Assembly (NCBI GenBank): GCA_037013685.1
Contig: CM072894.1
Span: 33,101,029 to 33,165,028 of the forward strand
DNA: 64,000 bases
Direction: 5' to 3'
Source of the DNA: Acridotheres tristis
Taxonomy: Eukaryota > Chordata > Aves > Passeriformes > Sturnidae
Shown here: positions 36,812-49,800 of the stretch, piece by piece
How positions within the stretch are numbered: position 1 is the first letter of the stretch
How the letters are laid out: each line of letters starts with the position of its first letter
The notes under the pieces: generated by a model
Told to the model about the DNA's origin: nothing
Databases searched by the model: none
What the model saw: only the letters and a program-made list of their open reading frames with translations
Translations under genes and position numbers: made by a program

Positions 36812-39800
36812 AAGATCCAGCTCACAGTTTTGAATGACCTCACAAAAATATCAGAATGACAGTTTTGACCCTTTAGAATCTGCTGAATGACAAAGATCTT
36901 TGAGAAGTCTGGAGGTTGAGGGCTTTACACAGAATTTCCTAGGAAATTAATCAGAAATAGACTCTATACACATAAAATAGATTATGCTTTGCTCAAAGCT
37001 CCTAAGTTTGCAAGTGTTACTAGAATTCAAAGTACATTTACAAGACATTTTCTTCAATCCCTACACAGTTTTTAATACTATGGACCATTTGTTTGGATTT
37101 TTTTTTCCCCTGAACTTGTTTCTTTTTTGGTAAATCAATAGATCTTAAAAATAAAAATGGTCTAACGAATTTGCTTTGAAAAATTACATCAGTAAGTTAC
37201 AAAACACAAAAAAAAACCCCTGACTTCAAGCACAGAATTTCCTAAAGACTCTGCTGGGAAGACAAAACTGCACTTAGTATGTGAGGTTATTGTATAGAAA
37301 GCCCTGGAGAATTCCGTGTTTGCAGATCAGACATCTGATTGTCACTTTGGGAAGGCAGCTTTCTGAGAGGCAGTTGTCGCCCAGAGGCTCTCTGATATTA
37401 ACAGCAAATCACTCCTGATGGTGTGTTTTGAATCAGAAGCAAGAACGTGGTTATGGCATTTTGATCTTATGTTAAATATTCATGTAATAGCCACGAGGGT
37501 GAATAGTAACTATTCTCCAATGAAATCACTCTTTGGATATAGGTGTCAATATGAAAGAGCCACAGATGAATCTTTCCTTTTGGCTGCTACAGAAGAGCAC
37601 GGACAGGAGAGAAGAGTCCTTAAAACTCCCAACTCAGAGTCCCAGGTTAAGCCTGATGGTTTGTGTTGCCCTGCCATGAAACAGAGCTAAAGTTTCAGTG
37701 TATCTGAGATGTAAAATGCTGCTTTTGTATCCCACTTCTGTCTGTTTCAGCAACTACAGTGATCTAACACCATCAACTTTTTGAACCCTCTCGGGTTTTC
37801 TTTTTTAATATTGAATTAGCATGGTGTTAGGTAGAAGGCAGAGATTTAAGAAGTTAAACATAGGTGGTTTTTTTCCTCCCCTTCATCTTGTTTTGTGTTA
37901 TATTTAAACCAAATAAATCCAGCCTTTGCTAATCAACTAGTAGAACACAATGGCCTTCACCCTGTTTGTCTGATATGGCTTCTGGATGAAATAAAGGCTG
38001 CTACTAAGGAAATTATTATACTACATTTATTCTAATTTTGGATATTGATATCTTAGATATGAAATTATTAGAAAACATAATGACCTGAATTGTAATTAAA
38101 CCCAATATTGAAAGTGTTGTGCAATAATGAATGACTAATGATGACTCTGCTACCACTGGAGAGAAAGCAGACTGTAACCTAAAGCTCTTTATCTCCCTGT
38201 AATGAGAACATTTCCTTTCCCTTGATGCTCTGGTAGAGGTTTAGCCTTTCTGACATTGTGGTTTGAGTCAAAATCCCACACAAAGGCTAAAGAGAAGAGC
38301 TGATCTATTGAGTTTTTTCTGATATTCTCCTTCTACTGTTTATTCTCCCTGATAAGCATTTAGACCTCGACCGATGTCACTGCAAAACACCAAAGCACCT
38401 GGAGCTGAAGAGAGAGAAAAGGTGAATGACAATGGGCTGGAGTGTGGATTAAACTGAATCTTACCTGAGGCTTCAGGCAGCCCCAGTCAGCACAGAGCAG
38501 TGACAGAGATCGGGGACCTCTGTGCAAAGCACAGAGCAGGGCTGGAGATGCCCAGTGTGTGGGGGAGAGCAGGGACATTGCCAGGAGGGCTGACTTCGAG
38601 CTGTCCCTACCCACTCCTGAAGAGAACAACAACCCTCAGAAATACCTGAGGAAAACCAAAAGGAATCTTTAAATATCTTCTAAGGTGATTTTAAAGAGAA
38701 TTAAATACGAGGCTCTGCTCTTGGAACAGTTCATACCCCAAAGCTAAGTTACTTCTATTTCATGCCAAATAAAAGCTTTATGAATCACATAGTAAAATGT
38801 TATGGCTGCTGGCACAATTAATTAGGGATGGAGGACAGCACAACTTTCACCTCAAACAGAAGTGTCATATTTAAAGAAAAAAAGCTGTTAAAGTACTGTG
38901 ACCACCACCATTTCAAACTGATTCACTACAGAAAATATTAATTTAAGGGAGATAAAGGAGTCTGTATCATTGTAACATTTGTAAAACACCTGGAGATCTT
39001 ACTGAGAGGAGGGTGGAAAAAAAAAAATCAGCATCTGTATATGGGCCAATAAAGTCAATTTACACATTTGGGGGAAACAAACTTTCACAATTAATGCACT
39101 GATGTTCAACTTCCTACGTGATTCTGAATCTTCTTTCTAGACTTAGACAATTATACTCCATCTAACATTTCAGAAACCAAAGTGAATTCAAGAATTATTG
39201 AGGATTGCTCAAAATTTATTACTCTCCTGAAGGGTGACATGAGTGCTCACGGAATGTAAACCCCACTGTGTATTTTATTTGTGGCTGGGTTTATGGAGCA
39301 CCATCTCTATGCAATTTAACACATGAAGTCCATACACTACATGCTGTGCAGACCTGCACATGGCACTAAAAGCCAGGAAACACCTTAAAAAACCAGCAAA
39401 GCAACAGTTTTGAATCAATGAGAATAAATGTGACTTTTTCTGAGGCTATTTCTATTTCAAGCACAGGTAACACCCTAAGTGTCTACTAAGTACCCCTTTA
39501 GTTCCATTCACATTGACAGTGTCAGGTGTGACTGCTTAACCTGAACAGAAAACTTGCAGTCCTCACTCTGAGTTCTGGTGGTGGTATGGATGGTTCATTT
39601 AGAAGAAAATATAAATATAACACTGCTCAGGTACAAAAAAAAATAAACAAAACAACAACCTAACAGTGGTCAAAACATTCCCTCTGTTCACCAAACATGC
39701 TCAGTCACTGCTCTCAGAAGAGATGTGCATTTAGAACCTGAGTTTTGGCACTCGAGGATTACCCTCCCCACATCCCACTCTTTTTACACAAAATGAGCAG

Positions 39801-40193
39801 TCACCCTTTGCAGTAAATCATTGTGTGACTGCACAGTGACAGCTGAGATGTCACTTGTAACCTCTGATGCCTGATTATCACCTAACAGAAACACTATTTT
39901 AGAAGTGCTTATGCACACAGTGCAGTGCAGCAGAAATTGGGGATCCACTTTTGACAGAAACAGGTAATGATGACACCAGGCCTTATTTATAATCTGCCTG
40001 CACATGTCAGTTCTAATTTTTTAAAAATGTCTATTTGGAAGACCTAGAGATTATATGTAAGTATTTTGATTTTAGGTAATTACTAAACATGTCCTCAAAG
40101 TTTGTTTCAGTCTTTTTAAGAGAGGTGCTCTTTGCTACAGAATCTGGGAAACTTTGTGCAGAACAAGTTGTTAGTAAATAAGACTTTTCTTAA
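36812..40193. other. Single-copy noncoding stretch
   Basis: No gene or interspersed repeat is recognisable in about 3.4 kb. A GC-richer patch at 38460-38620 contains GCACAGAGCAG twice (38490-38500 and 38529-38539) with an inverted CTCTGTGC at 38518-38525. Open frames are at most 90 codons. Confidence 0.5.
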
Positions 40194-40344
40194 TTTTTGG
40201 GTTTGGTTGGTTGGTTGGTTGGTTGGTTGGTGGGTTGGTTGGTTGGTTTTGTGGTTTTTGGGGTTTTTTTGTTTTTTGGTTTTTTGTGGTTTTTTGGGAT
40301 TTTTTTGTTTTTTTGTTTTGTTTTTTGTTTTGTTTTGTTTTGTT
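40194..40344 (+). repeat. Long T/G-only tract with (GGTT)n core
   Basis: About 150 bp are T and G only on the + strand apart from one A. About eleven GGTT-type units lie at 40205-40249, including a TGGTGGGTTGG variant, followed by T-runs with GG, GGGG, GGG and then (TTTTG)n. Closely spaced GG pairs with TT loops are the arrangement of two-tetrad G-quadruplexes. The glycine/phenylalanine/valine-rich open frames across it are artefacts. Confidence 0.93.
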
Positions 40345-41025
40345 ATGATGGTTTGTATGGTTTGTTAGGCAGTAGTCCTGCTCAACTGGCTCGATGCAAA
40401 TTGCAACACTCCTCAGATGCAGAGTGCCACGCTTCTGTCTCCACCAAACCTGATTAACAACGAGCTTCCACGAGGAGCTCTGCCTCTCACAAATGAAACT
40501 TAACTAGGTTGCCTTCTGTGATGTTTACCCACAGGGAATGAGGAAAAAATTTGTATTCCTAGTTAGAATTTTTTTCCTCCTTGCATGTAAGAGGAAGCAA
40601 GTTTCCCCTAGGTATACATCCTTCTATGTTTATGAACAGATGTAGGAAGGAAGCAGAGTTTATAGTATACTACTTTTAAATTGACTCATTTGTGAGTTCA
40701 TTAAAATGCAGAATAAATTTGATATCCCCAGGCAATATTTCCACAGAATTCTTTAGGTTAAGATTTTTTATTTCTCTAAAAAGTAAAGGAGATTTTCTAA
40801 AGGCTTGCTGATTTTATATATCATTAAATGTGCTGTTCAAAGAGGAAAGGAGAAAAGAACAAATTTCATTCCTCAATATTCTTCATTACTTCTTAAAACA
40901 GCATACATTTCATGAAATTCAGAAACCCAATCAGAAAGTTAGAGATCCTCCACTTGTGAAGCACCTATGAAAAATCCATACAGAGTAATTGCCTTTGTAT
41001 ATGTTACAGCTTTGAAGTCTCTGGC
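40345..41025. other. Single-copy noncoding stretch
   Basis: I see nothing recognisable here. Confidence 0.55.
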
Positions 41026-41053
41026 TTTTTTTTTTTTTTTTTTTTTTTTTTTT
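41026..41053. repeat. Poly-T run (T28)
   Basis: This is an uninterrupted T28, flanked by TCTGGC on the left and CTGGCT on the right, so a CTGGC pentamer lies on both sides. An A24 run follows 175 bp downstream. Confidence 0.9.
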
Positions 41054-41228
41054 CTGGCTTTCTACTACTGTATTTATTCTGGATTAGATTAACATGATTT
41101 TTAGGCACCAAAAAATGAAAGCCAGCTGTTGCTACGAAGTTACATGGAGCAAGAAACTACGATATTTTTGTCTTCATCTCAGGAGTCCATAAAAGAAACA
41201 TGAATATTTCCTAAATTCTATGATCAGT

Positions 41229-41252
41229 TAAAAAAAAAAAAAAAAAAAAAAA
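41229..41252. repeat. Poly-A run (A24)
   Basis: This is an uninterrupted A24. With T28 at 41026-41053 it brackets a 175-bp segment in inverted arrangement. Confidence 0.9.
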
Positions 41253-44200
41253 GGTTCTGTAGCTTAGCATTCTACATTCTATAGAAAATTTATTCTTACA
41301 AACTACTTTGATGATGAACAGTCAACTTTGGTGAACAATAAAAAAGTATTAATGTACTTCTGGTCAAATATTCATTAGGCCCAGAAATCTTTTATCTTTA
41401 ATGACATGTCTAAAAATGCCATTAGTGACCCTACATGCCATCCTCAGACAATTTTTGAGCTGAGGCTTGAAAACTTGGCACACACCGTGTGCATCTGAAA
41501 TTCCAAGATGAAAAATCATTTCAAAATTTTGTCATGGGAGATTTAGTCACAACCAATTATAGTGAGGTTTTACACAGGCAGTAAAAGATAACCCTAGACC
41601 TGTGCTGCAGGTGATCAAGGGATATTATTCTTTGAAAAATATCCATTTCTGCAGTTGCAACCACAGTAATTAACTGAGGGAGTGACAGGCAGATACTTTT
41701 GATAGAGCAAGCAAGTCTCACAGCAGAGGGTTTGGAGTCCTTCAGCTGCCAGCTTGTGTCGGCCTCCTGGAATCACCTTTTCTGGCTGAACTCCTCCTGA
41801 CTGGAGTATTCCTTACACTACAAAGCACTGAACTGTGGGATACATGGATTTTAGTGGAAATTGTGCAGTCTTTTAAATTTGACTGTCTTAGTAACAGCTG
41901 GACTTTTAGCTCAGTACCAGGAATCACTTAATAAATGTACAAATTGCTGCTTAGGCAGGAGACATTGTATATAGGTTATCTGAAATACTTCTGTGGTCAG
42001 TAAAGCCATAGGGCAAACAACACAAAACTGTGTTTATTCTACTCAGCTTAGGTGACAATATAATAGAAATGTAGGGGAAAATAATAATGAGAAAAGCACC
42101 TTTATTTCTTCATAACGTTCCCACCTTACAGATCCATCATCAGAGCTATTATTCTGTGAACAAAGAATGAAATCTAGATTTGAAAGCTTAATTGAAGTTT
42201 TTTTGGCTTTGTGACAGAACCAGTTCAGATCTGTTTGCTTCAAATAATCTCACTGCTCCTTCAGAAGTTCCTGGACTTGCACAACAGCAGCAATGTAATG
42301 TGATGTAACAGATTCTACCACTAAAACCCTCTCAGAAATTAGGAGATTTTAACATGAATGCCACATTTCTTAGTCTCACATTCTACTATAACAAAAAAAT
42401 ATAATTATTTTTATGAAGCATTTTTTGTTAGCATAGGCTGCTTATTTATAAACCAGCTTTTTGAAAATCCTGACCCTTGGGCTGCTGCAAACTATTCAGG
42501 GAGAGCAAGAGAAACAAAGACTGAGGGATGAGGAAGAGAAGATAACTGGGTCAGAGTTCAGTTCCAAATTAACGTGATCTGCTGGGACTCTTGAACTTTT
42601 CTAAAAATTGGAATTCAGGGGAAAACATGCAGCATGATTTAAGTATCTGTGACTGGCCTGAATTAGACTGCAAAAGCTATAGGGACAGCCAGACAAACAC
42701 TTTTCTCTCCTGCATAATCCAGGCAAGAAGTGATGTAAAAGAAGGCAGGATTTCCCAAGTGGCCATCAGAAGGTAAATGTTGCAACCGAGGCTTTTATTA
42801 TTCCTGTCTGAACTGCTTATCTTCTGAAAAGCCATTTCTCTCAGAAAGAGATGAACACTTCATTGCAGTTAGCTGGAGAGGCAAATGTGGGACCCACTGG
42901 GAGCTCGAGGTTGGAAATGGAAGGCACTGTCACTAAGTAATAAGTCCTATTTACCACATTAGGGGATTTTCTTTCATTTTGGTTTTGTGCTAAACAACTG
43001 TAAGCAAGGGAAAAAGCCAGGCTCCAAAACCTTAATTTACAAACAGCCATGTACTCTAGACAGGGTAGGGGGAAATAGATGTATTCCACATGGTTAGGTT
43101 AGAACTGCTCTGAGAACAATATAAATTGAGCAGAAAACAACTATGGGGTACAGAGTGATGCAGGGAATATCACTCCTCTCATGTCAGCTTCCAATTTTAG
43201 CTCAAATCCATACATTTCTTCCCATTAATAAGTGTGTATCTTTACTACTTATCTACTTAACTGAATAAATCTAGGTCTTCTGTAAATGGATGCTATAGCA
43301 GGTATTTCAAGAGTTTAGAAAACTAAATTTGGCCAAACACATACTCTGGAGCACATCTACACATTTCAGTTTCTCTCTGACCTTGCAAACATTGAAATTC
43401 TTGTGAAAAAACACCTTTTTGTATCTTGCACATTGCTCACTTCCAGATCACAAAGGCTAATTAAAGATTTGTTACTTTTGCAAGGTTTCAGCTCTAGTAA
43501 CACTGAAAGTATGTGAACATTAAATACCTACAGGCCAAATCTGTCTGTCTAATAGGCAGATAAATGCATATCAATTTTGGTGAAGAATCCTCTTCTAGCA
43601 AGGGACCTTCCCTGGGATGACCCCTGAGATCGTTCTTTATATAAAGCAAGCCTTTAGAAGAGGGAAGATATAGAAAACTCTGTCCTGTGCTGGTGACAGA
43701 AAGGGAAACAAAAATCAAAGAGAGGGGAAAATAGCACTGCACCTTTTTCATGGGTGCATGGAACATGCCCTGTGGAAAAAAGCAATAGACCAGCAAAGAA
43801 AGTAGGTGCTAAAATATAGGAAAATACAGTAAATATGCATGAATTTTTAGATGTTGATACCTTGAAAAAATACAGTATGAAGAATGCAGATACAGATGTA
43901 CACAATGGGCAGGATTAAGAATGGAATATGTGTACTCTTAACAACATATTTTAATGTTTGAATGAAGAAGCTCATAGGTCACTCAAGGAATGGAGGGATA
44001 AAGGGATTTGGGAAATACTTCCTTGCTTTATAACACATCCCATTAAAGGCTGTAGCATTTGTATGTAATAACCTGGCAAAGAATATGTTTTCCCTTAATC
44101 TCTCTCTCTCTCTGAAACACTGGACGTATTTCACAGATTGAAATATCCTGGTATTTAGCTCAGCTCATATAACTGACACTAAAGTTTCTGCAGTGTATGT

Positions 44201-46770
44201 AAAGCTCAGCAGAAGAGAAAAAACTGAGAGCAGGGTTTGGTCTGGGAAGGCAGCAAACAATCTGCACAGTAACCCCTGCTGTGAGTCCTGCCAGGAACTG
44301 ATACAAAGCAGAGATTTTCCCATAACCCTCCAAAGATATTACTTTGGATTCTTGTCAACTACCAAATTCTGCAGCTGTGTGTGACTGAACTTATCTGCCA
44401 CTTGCCACATCTCACGTGGTAGTGAAGACATCGCTTTCAAGAGCACTCGCAGGAGCTGTGACTTCTGACATCTCTAATGCTTGCTTAGAAGAGCAACAGA
44501 AAAATTCTTCTGTCTGAACAGTATTCAATTCAGAAAGCAATTTACATAGCAAAACAACACAAAACAACAACAAAAACACTTTTAAAACAGAGAGGACACT
44601 TGCAAACAAAGTATTCCATAACTACATTAATTATAACTACACACACAAAGCACACACTCTAGGCATAGTGGATGACAATTCTCAGTCGTTTTCATCCTTG
44701 ACTCAATTTCAAAACATTAGGTAAGATGTCAGGAAACCACTTTGAGGGATAGTGAACATTTGCACCTCAAGACTTATATAATACCATTTTCTTCAATATT
44801 TCATCTGTCTGTCTTATGCCTTCTTAGTTGGAATGTTCTTTATTAGCCCTCACATAACATGACTGAGTGCCAAAAATACAAGCATTCTAAATGCTCAGGG
44901 TATTTCTGTCTTGAAAATGGTAAGGATAATTGAATACTACTTGCCTGGGGAGATTAGACTTGCAATATGCCTTATATATCCTAGTTGATTGGGTAATATA
45001 CTTAATGGAACATACCTGGGAAGATGAACTGCTTATCTGGCCATAGCATGTCTCTAGGAAAGATAAGACAATTGACTTTTTTTTCCTCCTGAACTGATAG
45101 TTCTTGATAATCCACCTGTATGTTCATTTGCATACATCAAATGTTTTATGAAGCCTTTTACACCCTGTCATCAAGAGGGAAATGTGGAGAGCAGCAGTAA
45201 GCAAGCAGCAGCTCTCTGACACCCCTGAGCTCCCCCTGAGCAGGTCTCCATGGATAGAGCAGCAAATCAGACACCTGCACATGCCATGGTCTGTAAAAGG
45301 GCTGTGGCAGGAAAAGCTGCAGCCCAGTGAGATCAGTCAGTCTTGCAAGGGGCCTGGCCTGAAATTTTAGCCCTTAACACAACAGTTAAGCATCCTAGTA
45401 TGAAGTTAAATCAGATCCTTTCTTCACCCCACAACCTCTACTGCTTGTCAGCAATTGTCAGAAACACACCTATGGCCAACAGCAAAAGTGCAGGTAACAA
45501 CAACTGAGATGCCCAGGAATTTCTTCTCCTGCAAGATCTCCTTTGCCTGTCTCATCTCAGATTAAAAGAGCACCAGGCAGGAGCAGTTTGTTTTACGATT
45601 TCTTTTTAACAGAGATGAGATCTATTTTTCTGTGGCAGGGCACAGTCTGACTTTGAGTCATTGCATCCCAGAGCTTTCCTGAAAAGAAAAAGTGGGAACA
45701 AGCAGCAAAGATTTGAGAAGGAATTTTAGTCACAAGTAATCAGAGTGGAGATCCAGCTTGGAATTCAAACTTCATTCTGGTGGATTTCTGTGGAAGCTGA
45801 GGGAGCTGCAGAGTAAAGGCTGTGCCCTGCTGGTCTGAGGGCTCAGCAGGTGGGTGCTCATTTACAGCACAGTTTTCTCCCAGGCAATAAAGGCAGCAGT
45901 TGTGGTAACTGAGGCAGGAAACCAACACAGTAAGAGTTATTTGGCTGACTCATGGCCAAAGCCAAGGAAACAGTAACATCTGAACAAAAAGGTCTACAAA
46001 ACTCCAAAAATTCTGAAGGTGCTTTGGTGCATTTTTCTGTTCCACATGTAAATCCCGAACTACCTATATCTCTAAGGGTCAGAATTCCAACCTCTTATTC
46101 CACAGAAAGGTCTAGTTTGGGAAGGCAAAAAGGCTCCAGAGAAAGTAGTTGACAAAGGACAGAGAAAGAAAATGGCTTTTGGTAAATTCCTTTTTACTTT
46201 CACCACTAAATCAAGGGAATAGACACCTTTTACTGCCAACAACTCTGCTAGCCAGTAGCTCACAATGAAATGACTTAACAGATTTAATAAGTGAATCATT
46301 TCCTATATTAAGTTACCAATAACTATAAATACAGTTATGACAGGTGAAGTTCCATAGTCTGGGAGAAGCAGGTCACCCTAGGGCCATGTTTTTTTTTTTA
46401 TAGTAGCTGGTTCCTGATTTAAAAGTCAGTTTTAAGAGTTCAACTTTAAAAACTCACTGAGTCACCATTGCCATGGCAGGAACAATAAATTCTTGGTTCA
46501 TGTACATTACATTACTTAATGAGATGCTGCTCACAACTGAAAAGCAAACAAACAAATCCAGACCAAAAAGAAGTGGTGAAAGCTTACCTGCAGCCCTTTA
46601 TTTAGTCACAGTAGGTGTTACTGAAGGCTGAACCTACTGTAGTAAAATCTTGGTGTAAATCACCATAATCCCACAATAAATTCAACAGTGCTCCCTTTGA
46701 GATTAGTGAAAACAGTAAATTGGATTGAATTAAAACATTAAAACATTAAGAGACTAAAAATATTAATAGA
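41253..46770. other. Single-copy noncoding stretch
   Basis: No gene or interspersed repeat is recognisable in about 5.5 kb. A (TC)n run lies at 44099-44114. The patch 45180-45370 is better mixed and GC-richer but resembles nothing I know. Open frames are at most 100 codons (43494-43796, minus). Confidence 0.5.
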
Positions 46771-46870
46771 CTCACAGAAGGGTTTGGGTTGAAGGGACTT
46801 TAAAGACAATCTCATTTCAAACTTCTGCCATGGGCATCTCCCACTTACTCAAAGTCACTCAAAGTCCCCT
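46771..46870 (-). mobile_element. CR1 LINE 3'-end fragment, diverged
   Basis: The + strand reads CTCACAGAAGGGTTTGGGTT, then GAAGGGACTTTAAAGACAAT, CTGCCATGGGCATCTCCCA and ACTCAAAGTC repeated twice in tandem, matching the reverse complement of the CR1 3' end. The tandem 10-mer is a copy-specific duplication. Identity is lost after about 46870. Confidence 0.85.
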
Positions 46871-49800
46871 TATGATCAGGGATTGTCTTTCTGATACATA
46901 AAAAATCTCTCACTTTTAAACATTTCTACATATTTTCTTTTCATCTGTTGCAAGCTATCAAATCCTGTAAACAAAATAATTGTGAAAAGCCGAGTACAAG
47001 ATCTGAAATGTCTTTCTACTTTTTTTAATACAGGTCAGTCTTTTAGAACAGGGTAGAGTTTATGAAAAAAATCCTCTTTTCCTCTGCTCCTTTTCTTAGT
47101 CCTTGTTGTTGTTTTCCTTTTCTTTGAGACAGTTTTCCACATCAATTTTTATCAAAAGAATTGTTAAGTTTTACTGTTTACATCTCAAAATGCCTTTCAA
47201 TAAAATGAACCCGCAGGTGCAGTGCTTTGAAGGGAGTAACGTATCCAGCTGGGACAAAATGATACCATTTTATTGACAATAAAGAACAAAACCAAAAAGA
47301 ACGGTGAAGAGAAATAAAAACACACCTAGAGCCATACATTAAATCAGATAATTGTGGTACTAAAGATGGGACAGTAAAAGACAGCAAAAACAGTATTTAA
47401 GGAAAGGAGAAATCCACCTACTTTGATATTTGGCTGATATTTGAAGAAATATTCCAGATATTTTGAAAATGGAGAATTTGACTGGACTTTTCTCTTGGAA
47501 GACTTCTCTTAAAAAACATGTAATGCATTTCTATTTATGTTCTTAGTGTCTACTAACAGTATGAAAAATGGAAGAACTGATTCACTAATTCACAAAAAAA
47601 TATTACTCAGAGTCCAACAGAAGGCAATAAGTAGTTCAATATTAATTGCATTTATGAAAATGAAAATGATTCAAAACCAGTCAAATTGATACACAGCCCT
47701 GACACTCCTAAACACTTAATTCCAGCAATGAAATGATGACCACCACACCAATCCATTTTCAAACCTACAACTCTTATTTTGAATTTCAGGGTGGCCTCTC
47801 CTCCACCCAAGTATAAAGCCCAACTGAAAGTTAAATTTTAAATGAAACATCCATGTGGCACAATAAATTAAAATAATTATAAAGTGGTCAAGAATTGTTT
47901 TGATCTGTTTGCTTAGAATGGTCAATTGAAGAAACAACACAAGTCAATGCCTGCCAATAAAACAATTTGAATATAAAGTGCAATGAATGCTTTCAGTCTT
48001 GATGTATATATTTCCCCAACACTAAACTGCATAACGGCTTTGTACTTTCATTCCTTTGTTTTCCACAATAAATCTTTGAAAATGTCTAAAGAACAGAAGT
48101 TCAAGGTCTAGCTGCTCTCACAATCAACTTTATCTTTCAAAACAGTTGAAACAAATTAGATTAAATTGATTATCTTGAATTTTATTGTGATTGGGGAGCA
48201 TGCTGTTTCCAACCTTTTGGATTAATTGCATCCCTTTGAGGCCTCCTAGGCCCTGCTGTGGTACAAGGAACCCATAAGTTCTAACTAAGTTTATTTTTAT
48301 AAGGTGAAATACGCCAAGCTGAAGGAAAAAAAGTACAACTGGAAGGGTGAGAGCAAAAGAAAAGTATAAATAACCAAAAAGTTTTTGTTCCTTTGACTGT
48401 GAAGCATGTTACTGTCTGGCCTCATACCATTCAGCAACCACAGAGAGAAACTTAGATTTCTGTTCTGTTCTTTAAGAGAAGGATTAGCCAGAATTTGGAG
48501 TTGCTAATTTTATTTAAGCCTAGATTCTCTCCTCCTGGTTAAAACAGCAAGATCACGTGGATTCATGTGTCTTGACAGAGCTTTCAAGTAAATGAAACTA
48601 ATTTGGATGCGCTTACTTGATTAATAAAATCCTCAAGCTTCAGAATGTTTCATTTTGATGGACAGGAAGGAAAACACACAAAGCTGTGCGAGGGAAGAAA
48701 TGTGAGCATGTTATTGAGCTGGCAAGAAGCTTTGCATCACCAGACTTCTGATAATCGTGCTCAGGATGTCACCTTGTGTTTGCCTGCATGTGGTGTATCT
48801 TGCCCCTCCCAATTCAGTGGCATGTAATAGAAATAAAACACTTTCCAAAGAGTTGCCATCAGTTAATTTTTCAATGATCTATTTTTAGTTAAACAGTAAA
48901 ATCTAAGGATTTTTATAAACCTGTGCTCAACAAGAAAATTTATTAAAAATTCCAGATGAAAGAGCAGAAGGCCAGACTAAAATCCCATATCAGGATATGG
49001 TACATGACAGCTCCCATATACTGATAGTGAATAAAAACATAACTTATCTTAATGACAATATTTTAAAATTGGTTTTGAAGTACTACTATGACTCTCTAAA
49101 GTGAAACTTAAAAATTGAAAACTGAGTGAAGTTATATGCTAACAGTTGCATATTTCAAATCTTCCATCAGTTTAGCATGCACATTCATATATTACTGACG
49201 TTCATTTATAATTCATGAAACATTTCTCCACATTATCAGATTCAAAAGCATGTTTCTGCTTTTGTTTTGCAAATGTTACAATGAGAAACTGCAAAGGGGA
49301 AATCACCGAACCAAATTTGCTACAATAACCAAATCCTACCTGCAAAATCTGCCTGACTGAGCAGATTAATTGTTCTTTTGCTTCTCCCTAGGCAAGATAA
49401 ACCACACAGAAGTAGACCAGGACTCCAGAAACTCTCATCACTTGTCAGTTTGATGCAGGGATCGAAGCTTCACAACTACACACAGATTTAAGAGAAACAG
49501 AAGGGGCTACCTGAAGTTACAGCAGCTTCTACAGCAATGCCCACAGGAGCACCAGAATGATTTGGGTACCTACACCTTCCCACTTTAATGATGGAAATGG
49601 CTCAGTCTGCAGTGCTGAGGTGCTCTGGGAACACCTTCCCCTTCTCAGTGTGCACTCACAGTCTTGCAGCAGTACTAGAATCACCACGGGGTTTCAATTT
49701 GCACTAACAACCTGACTCAAAACCTGTTTTGGCACATGACAAACCTGAAGCACGTCTGCCCTCACTAAGTCACTTCCAAGGGTTTCACTGCTATGGTGAG

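Noticed and set aside
45000..45380. Possible LTR-like segment
   Set aside because: It is better mixed than its surroundings, but I see no terminal TG/CA pair with target duplication, poly-A signal arrangement or second copy.
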